From: Marthasterias glacialis
Lineage: Eukaryota; Echinodermata; Asteroidea; Forcipulatida; Asteriidae
Reading direction: 5' to 3'
Assembly (NCBI GenBank): GCA_911728455.2
Contig: OU452239.1
Coordinates: 9,406,328-9,470,327, forward strand
DNA: 64,000 bases
This document shows positions 58,080-64,000 of this stretch, piece after piece. Each line of letters starts with the position of its first letter. Within the stretch, counting starts at the first letter, position 1. The notes under the pieces are model-generated. The model ran no database searches, was not told the origin of the DNA, and saw nothing but the letters and a program-made list of their open reading frames with translations. A program made the position numbers and the translations under genes.

Positions 58080-59180
58080 ATCAAGAAGAAGAACATTTAT
58101 ATAGCGCCAAAATCCGCCTAAAAGACGCCCAATGCGCTTTACAAACACTTAAAGGGTAAAAACAATATTTAAAAATTTTACAGAAACCAGATAACCAACA
58201 GGCAATACAAAAAAAACCTACAACATACATGTAGCTCACAACCCCAGTAAAAAAACCTACACCCCACTTAAGATTACATACATGCATACAGAAGAAAACT
58301 CTTGGTCACCTCTTAAAGTCCATTGCATAGTAAATAACAAACAACTAAAAAATACAGATACCAGATAAACTACAGGCAATGCAAAAATTACAATATAACT
58401 CACAACCCCGTTGACAATATTTTGTTCGTTCGATATCTCATATCTTTTTCGTTCGATATCTCATTTGAAAGTTAATAACTTTGGTCATCCTACAAAAGTG
58501 GCAATTTAGCATGTTGATTAATTATTCAAGGTAAAATGGTCTAGAGCAGGGATCATATATTTTTAACTTCATGAAGTAAAAAAAAAAACATAACTTGAGA
58601 GTAAAGGCGGCAATATATATTTTTCATTGACGCATTAGATGGTCATTAACTACCCTTAATGTACTTCTGCCGGTATGAATGTTGCGCTAAATTCATGCTC
58701 AGAAGAGGCGCCACATGCACCTCTCTTCCAGGTAGTACTACCCAGTGCTAATCATCCATACTCTACAACCGTGTCAATGCATGGCCGTTTCCATCCGTAA
58801 GTCTTTCATAATTAAGAGAGTGTAGACTTTAACCGTTGTATTTCCCAGAGGAAACCACCAGAACCTGCTGTAGTGGAACAACTGATGATGACGCTCTAAA
58901 TTATTCACATTAGTGAAGCTAGCGTGAACGTGTCTGATGTGCTTGTAGCAGATGTAATGACAGATCCAACCATAGGAGTTTTAGTGCTTTCTTTAGAGAG
59001 CGGCACATCCCTAGATTTCCCTATGGGAGAGTCACCCGCTCTCAAAAAAAACCTTCCGGCTTCACGGATCTATCGTCCCGCTGCAGATATTAGTATGTTT
59101 CTGTTTCATACTTCTAGGGTCACCTTGCCAGTTAAGTCTTAGAGTTTTAAATTGGTATGGTAGAGGCGTCCGTCTCAAAA
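58080..59180. other. Non-coding stretch with old repeat text
   Basis: ATTTATATAGCGCC ... CCCAATGCGCTTTACAAA at 58095-58146 is a repeat type common in invertebrate genomes, probably a decayed LINE or SINE tail. The frame at 58924-59142 has no domain. Confidence 0.4.
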
Positions 59181-59357
59181 CTACGGAAGCGTATTTCCGC
59201 CACGTGAATAAAAACATATACAACTTTTATCGTGTATGTACACGATAGTTCTTGTATGGACACGATAGTTATCGTGTACGTACACGATAAGTATCGTGTA
59301 CGTACACGTCTGTCCAAACTTATCGTGTACGTACACGATCATTCCCAACTTATCGTG
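59181..59357. repeat. TACGTA palindrome repeat, copy 2
   Basis: After ACGGAAGCGTATTTCCGCCA the segment has five or six full or partial TATCGTGTACGTACACGAT units in alternating context (for example near 59262-59310 and 59320-59340). Each unit is an 18-base perfect palindrome. Confidence 0.8.
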
Positions 59358-59458
59358 TTGACAAAATTATGTCTTTGCCGCTTGCCCCTTCAATGAAAAT
59401 GTCTTACGCCAACCGCACGTTCCACAGCACAGGTGAGGTATCACAACAAACACGTGCA

Positions 59459-59610
59459 TTAGGGCGTTCTCGAAACCATGGCATTGGGGCTTGGTCTCCG
59501 GCTGGGGTCTGCCGGTTTGAAGCCCCGTATAAAGCACACGTTTTCTAAATAACTCACAGAGCCTTAGCCAAAAGCCCAAGCCCAAGCCGTGGTTTCGACA
59601 ACGGCCTTAA
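59459..59610. mobile_element. TTAA-type MITE, copy 2
   Basis: TTAGGGCGTTCTCGAAACCA at the left and GTGGTTTCGACAACGGCCTT then AA at the right form the ends. Same family as 28605-28752. Confidence 0.75.
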
Positions 59611-59643
59611 ATTATACAAATCAGACTTTTCCAACGCTTCATT

Positions 59644-59919
59644 ATGAAAAAAAAAGAAAATACCGCGTTCATTCTCACGACCTGCTTATTTCTTTTAATT
59701 AAAAATATACCCGTTCGCCAGACGAGTCAACAAGACTGTCAGTCCACAAAGCGCGCACTGCGGTTGTATTGTTGGTTCACCGCAGCTGCGGTCTCACCGC
59801 AGGTTTGCAAATACGAGTTTACGAAGGGAATACGGTTGGATGATGGAAGACCCGGAAATAAATTGCATTCAGACTCGCTCACTGGCTGTAAAACGATCTA
59901 CACAATGGGGCAAATATAA
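59644..59919 (+). CDS. Weak candidate small secreted protein ORF
   Basis: An ATG opens 91 residues with a basic start (MKKKENT), a hydrophobic run (AFILTTCLFLLI) and five cysteines in all. No TATA box, splice evidence or relative in the window supports it, and it begins just past a MITE. It may be chance; an alternative is that a donor at CCGCAG|GTTTGC ends an exon near 59810. Confidence 0.2.
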   Translation: MKKKENTAFILTTCLFLLIKNIPVRQTSQQDCQSTKRALRLYCWFTAAAVSPQVCKYEFTKGIRLDDGRPGNKLHSDSLTGCKTIYTMGQI

Positions 59920-60674
59920 AGCTTTGTCCGATCCTTCATCTATCAATCTCCGTATAAGTCATATTTTTAACGTCTTTATTGAAGCCATCTTTGTGCTAAA
60001 CATTCTAAAGGGCCTTGTGCTAAACATTCTAAAGGGTCATGTCCCATGAGTCACTTAGTCAACCGCTTCGAGGCAATCTCCAAAAAGAAACGGAAAAACC
60101 AAACTGCTCACATCATTTTTGAAGGATTGTAAAGACGGTGTTTGAAAAAAGACCACATCTCTTGTGCTATCGGCGGAGTGTATACCTTTTGTATGCAATA
60201 CTGTCGGTTGTCTCCACTACAAACATTGCCTTTTGCGACAAGGCCCTAAAGACATCTACGGAAAGTTAAAGTGATCATTCACGTTTCCATCTGTCTGATA
60301 TCAGAAAGACTTAGAGACTTAAACTTAGAGTTATAAGACCTAGGATAGACATCTTTAACATATTTAGCTTCGGATCTTTTCAATATATTTTAACTCGCAA
60401 ACAAAGTAACGTGGATAGCCACATTTAGCTTTCGTAGTTTTCCATCAACCTTTTAGTCATTTTTATCTGAACGTGCAAAGGGATACTACATCATTGGTTT
60501 CAGGAGAGTAATTGCATCATTTCTGCAGTTTTGAATAAAGTCACCATACAATAAATCTATGTAAAGTTTACAAAATCAAGTGACTCCAATTCGTGAAGAC
60601 ACCAAAAGAATTGTTAATGTTTTGTAATGGATTGGGGCACAGTTTCATGGCTCTACTTACAAAGTAGAACGATC

Positions 60675-60876
60675 CATTAAGCCCCGCCCCCTGACATGTT
60701 GACTAATCACAACCTTGGCTACGCCACCGAAAGTCCGACCCGATAAAATCCTATATGAACATGCATGCGCGTACTTATAGCGCGCACGTTCATGTCGTGC
60801 AATGCGGCACCACGTGTAAAGTGGTGATGTAGCCAATGCTGTGATTGGTCAATATGTTTAGGGGCGGGGCTTAATG
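60675..60876. mobile_element. MITE with CATTAAGCCCCGCCCC ends
   Basis: CATTAAGCCCCGCCCCCTGA at the left and AGGGGCGGGGCTTAATG at the right are inverted. Inner arms TGACTAATCACAACCTTGGC and CCAATGCTGTGATTGGTCA pair. Non-coding. Confidence 0.8.
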
Positions 60877-63748
60877 ATTGGTCTATTCGTTAATTACTGC
60901 GCCCTTTAAAGTGCGTGATATAATATGAGCCCTAAGCGTGAAGTTCCGCAGCAATCAGTGTCATGTAATTGGGCCCTGTGCATATTCATAATACAATGCG
61001 TACGATTGCTAAAATCGAAAAAAAAAAACGATTGTTTTGTTTTTGGTTTTGGGGTTGTTGTATTTTTAGATGTGGGGTTGTGGTTGTGAGCACCAAATGC
61101 TATAATATTTTGCCGACCTAGACTGTATTTCAGATGAAAATTATCCAGATGAGATTTCAGATTCAAAATTATTTTGTTTTTAATGTTCACCGAACATGTA
61201 ATTTGTCTTTAAAGTTGCGTGGCCCGATTGTTTGCGGAAAGACATACATGTAGGTGTTGTTGGGTTTTGGGTGCAATACACCTTAAACGAAAGCTTGTAA
61301 CTTTCCTAAATCTAGCTATTTAAAAATGTTGATCTAAATTTGTGGGTTGAATTGGCCAAAAGTTGGACCTACATCTTTAACCGCCACGAACAGTTTGATT
61401 CCACCGATCAATTACAGCTTCTTCAAACCCAACACCCAATTCAAACCGTGGTCTGACATCGTACCCTTCAAGTGAACATAAACACTAATTTGCTTCCATT
61501 TCACCAGATAAAATTCACTGTTCTTTGACTCAGTAGAATTGAAATTCAAAGAGAAGATATTGATTCGGTGATCTATGGGGGAAAACTTGACGAGCTTTAA
61601 TCTAAAAACTTGGACCAAAGTTAGTGTACAAAGATTAATTCCCAACAGATCTCGGCCCTCTTGCCTAGCTGTATAGGTAAAGATGTAAGCTTGTCTCAAG
61701 CCGCCTGCATCAACGCCACCAGATCTCAGTGCCAGGGTTCTGTAACCTGATTTAATATGTGCTGTGTGCAATGCAAATGTGCACTACGTGCACTCTCAGT
61801 AGAGTGGGCTCGATCGAGGTTTGTTCAACCTCGAACAACATTGAAAACTATTTCAAAGTACACTTTCTGATGTGCTTTTTCGGTAATTCACAAATCGAGC
61901 GAAGTTATAGCCATCATCTTTTACTCTCACTCTGCCCTATACCTGAAGGTATTAAAGTCATTGTAATAAAGAGAAGCTCTCTCCCTCTCTCTCTCCCTCT
62001 CTCTCTCTCTCCCACAAAAAAATGTAAATAAACAAATAAATAATAAAAACAAATTCAGCCACTCACTAAGCATTTATTAGTGACTTAGCGAATAGTCACT
62101 GGCACTAACACAAAGTAGGCCCAGTTAGTTAAGCAGTTAGATCATGCAACTGTCCACATACTGTTCGCATTCCCTAATATTTGCCTTGACGTTTTTAGTA
62201 GCAAAATATAGAAGGGCAATCTGTGCAAAAGCAAGACCAACTTAAATATTTTTTGGGGCAGAGATCATTCAATGACACCCCCCCCCCCTCCCTTTGTGGA
62301 AAGTAAAAATAACCACCAGGACGTCAACAATGAGTATTTACGCAAAAATCATACAGCATCGATCGCCCACTCTAAATTGCCACGCTTGCTCTATCTTGCA
62401 TATCAAAAACAACGCCACAAAGTGCGGCTAGAGTCTGGCCAGCCTGCGTATTTCTACCTACTGATGCGTACGTAAACATCCAGTCGTCTCTTGGATTAAT
62501 TTTGTGTTTTTTTTTACCTGTAAGATTTCTCAATAAAAGCTCATCCAAAAGTACGTTAGCAGATGTCGTTTAAGAGTACTTAAGACTTTTGTAATTAATG
62601 TTCATCGAAACAAAAGCTTCACACATCGAAGAAGCCGCCAACGCGTAATTGTTATTACTTAAAATATAATAATCACAATATTCTTTAATTGGATACCAAT
62701 CAGTTGTTATGTTCTGTAAAATCGTAACACTACACGTACCACGGGTATGAAACTTTACGAAGTGTAACCGGAATTAATTCGGGTAGGAATCAATCATTTA
62801 CGGTGTTCATTAATTAGGTCATTGTCATGATTAAAGATGGCGACCATGCATCAGTAGGGCTCGCGCACGGCTAAGCAATCGGCAGCAGCCCGTGGTGGAT
62901 GGGATAGACGTCTTATTATGCAAGGTACAAGCACGGGCAGGCCGTCATCTGTATCCAACACACGCACAGTACAAACACCTTCTTGTCGTGGTGTTTATTA
63001 CCTTTTAGTCTTCTGTGTTCAGATGAACGGTTTCATACACATTTAAATTAAAGGGATTTGCAATGTTTTTAAAGACAACAGGATGTATGTAGACAAATTT
63101 GTTTTAATAAGTTTCAGTCCAAAAGCTCACTGATTGTAAATAGACGCTGCCAGTGCCGATCCTTTAGAGGAATTCTCCCGGCTGTGTACGATGACAAAGT
63201 TAAGACAACATCCTTTTGAAGATCCCCAAAACCAATTGCTCAAATCGATATAACCACGTTTTGAGCATGCACTGCATCTTCGATGAAGGCATCCACTATT
63301 TCGTTGTTTTCACTGGTGTGTTTGTTGGCATTCTTACGGAGCTCTCATTGGCGATTCCGGGGTCACTTATCTCTAGTCCCCCTCCCCAAAAACATATAAA
63401 TAAAATTTAAAAAAATTATAAAAAAATAATGAACAAAACTAACTAAATAAATAATAATAATAAAAGAGAAAGAGAGAAGGGGAGAAGAAGAACAGTTCTC
63501 AGATACAAATGGGAAGGTTTTCTCCCATCCCACGTGCTTCCCTTTGTTTCCAATTCACCGTGCTTTGTTTTTCTCTCCCTTTGTTTATTTCGTTGCGAAG
63601 TCGTAGCACTGAAAAATCATTCTTGATTCTCAGCCCCCACCCCAACCCCACCCCCATAAGAAAAATCTTCTGGATCCGCCCACGGTCTGGAAGTGCCATC
63701 CGACTTGACGAAATCTTGACATATTTATTTGCCTATCGGGACGACGCA
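60877..63748. other. Non-coding right part of the window
   Basis: I see no gene, RNA or strong repeat. There is a CT-rich run at 61978-62012, C runs near 62278 and 63640, and AAT-type simple sequence near 63400-63465. I looked for a fourth peptide gene here (C-x-C-D or K-R-G-x-G on the minus strand) and found none. Confidence 0.4.
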
Positions 63749-63974
63749 ATAGAGTTGTGTATAACATAAGAACTAGAGGGGCACTCGTGATGTCACGCGC
63801 GGAACTCCGCTGACCCAACATGAGCGAAAATCCCTATGGGTCAGTTGCATACAAATGTCCACTTAGAAAATGTTTGCTGTGTAAACTGATGAGTAAATGT
63901 GGTAAACAAAATGCTCCTTGTCGGGCCGTGTCCCATGGTTTGGTACGCCCTCTAGTTCTTATATATAACTCTAT
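63749..63974. mobile_element. MITE with ATAGAGTT...AACTAGAGGG ends
   Basis: ATAGAGTTGTGTATAACATA then AGAACTAGAGGG at the left is inverted at the right (CCCTCTAGTTCTTAT, ATATAACTCTAT). The interior has no coding capacity. It almost reaches the window edge. Confidence 0.75.
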
Positions 63975-64000
63975 GGGACGGCGACATCTTCCGGGCAAAA

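Noticed and set aside
50640-64000. Fourth member of the peptide cluster
   Set aside because: Scanning for K-R-G-x-G before a donor and for C-x-C-D before a stop on the minus strand gave no match; fragments such as K-R-G near 52930 and 58705 lack a signal peptide or donor.

Overview
This 64 kb window is AT-rich, repeat-dense, gene-poor animal DNA. The coding exons are split by GT-AG introns, there is a Ty3/gypsy retrotransposon, and many foldback (MITE-like) elements, tRNA-derived SINEs, minisatellites and interstitial TTAGGG repeats. A marine invertebrate deuterostome, possibly an echinoderm, fits best, but nothing in the window proves the species.

The main result is a tandem cluster of three related genes on the minus strand, A (coding 20417-21205), B (34514-34983) and C (46314-49291). 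Their start codons are 13.8 and 14.3 kb apart. Each has a TATA box, a short non-coding first exon, a second exon that begins at or within 9 bases of the ATG and encodes a signal peptide, a propeptide, a Lys-Arg processing site and a G-x-G start of the mature peptide, then a phase-1 intron and a third exon carrying four cysteines. The shared third-exon signature is C-x(8-10)-C-x-C-D-x(9-12)-C, preceded by [TS]-G-x-[KR]. The precursors are 89, 87 and 78 residues, with predicted mature peptides of 33, 34 and 43 residues, all strongly basic. A splice donor soon after each stop codon suggests a non-coding fourth exon. I do not recognise the family. The layout fits secreted host-defence (antimicrobial-like) or signalling peptides.

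Region by region: 1-1.3 kb is non-coding with a long hairpin. A full-length, apparently intact Ty3/gypsy element lies at 1339-9755, with LTRs that look identical, a gag frame, a pol frame and an unusual third frame with two C2H2 zinc fingers. From 9.8 to 20 kb there is only repeat-rich DNA: several foldback elements, a TTAA-flanked piggyBac-like non-autonomous transposon at 15675-16616, a LINE tail, a SINE and one possible secretory first exon. Gene A follows, then 23-34 kb with SINEs, a TTAA MITE and a 27-copy minisatellite of 29 bp. Gene B sits at 34.5-37 kb with an AAC microsatellite just past its coding end. The 37-46 kb stretch holds MITEs, TACGTA-centred palindromes and interstitial telomere-like repeats. 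Gene C spans 46.3-50.6 kb, with MITEs in intron 2 and a degenerate minisatellite in intron 1. From 51 to 64 kb I see only dispersed repeats.

The three peptide genes probably arose by tandem duplication and have diverged strongly in the mature peptide, while splice phase, processing site and cysteine spacing stayed fixed. The surrounding repeats are mostly unrelated to them and account for much of the spacing.
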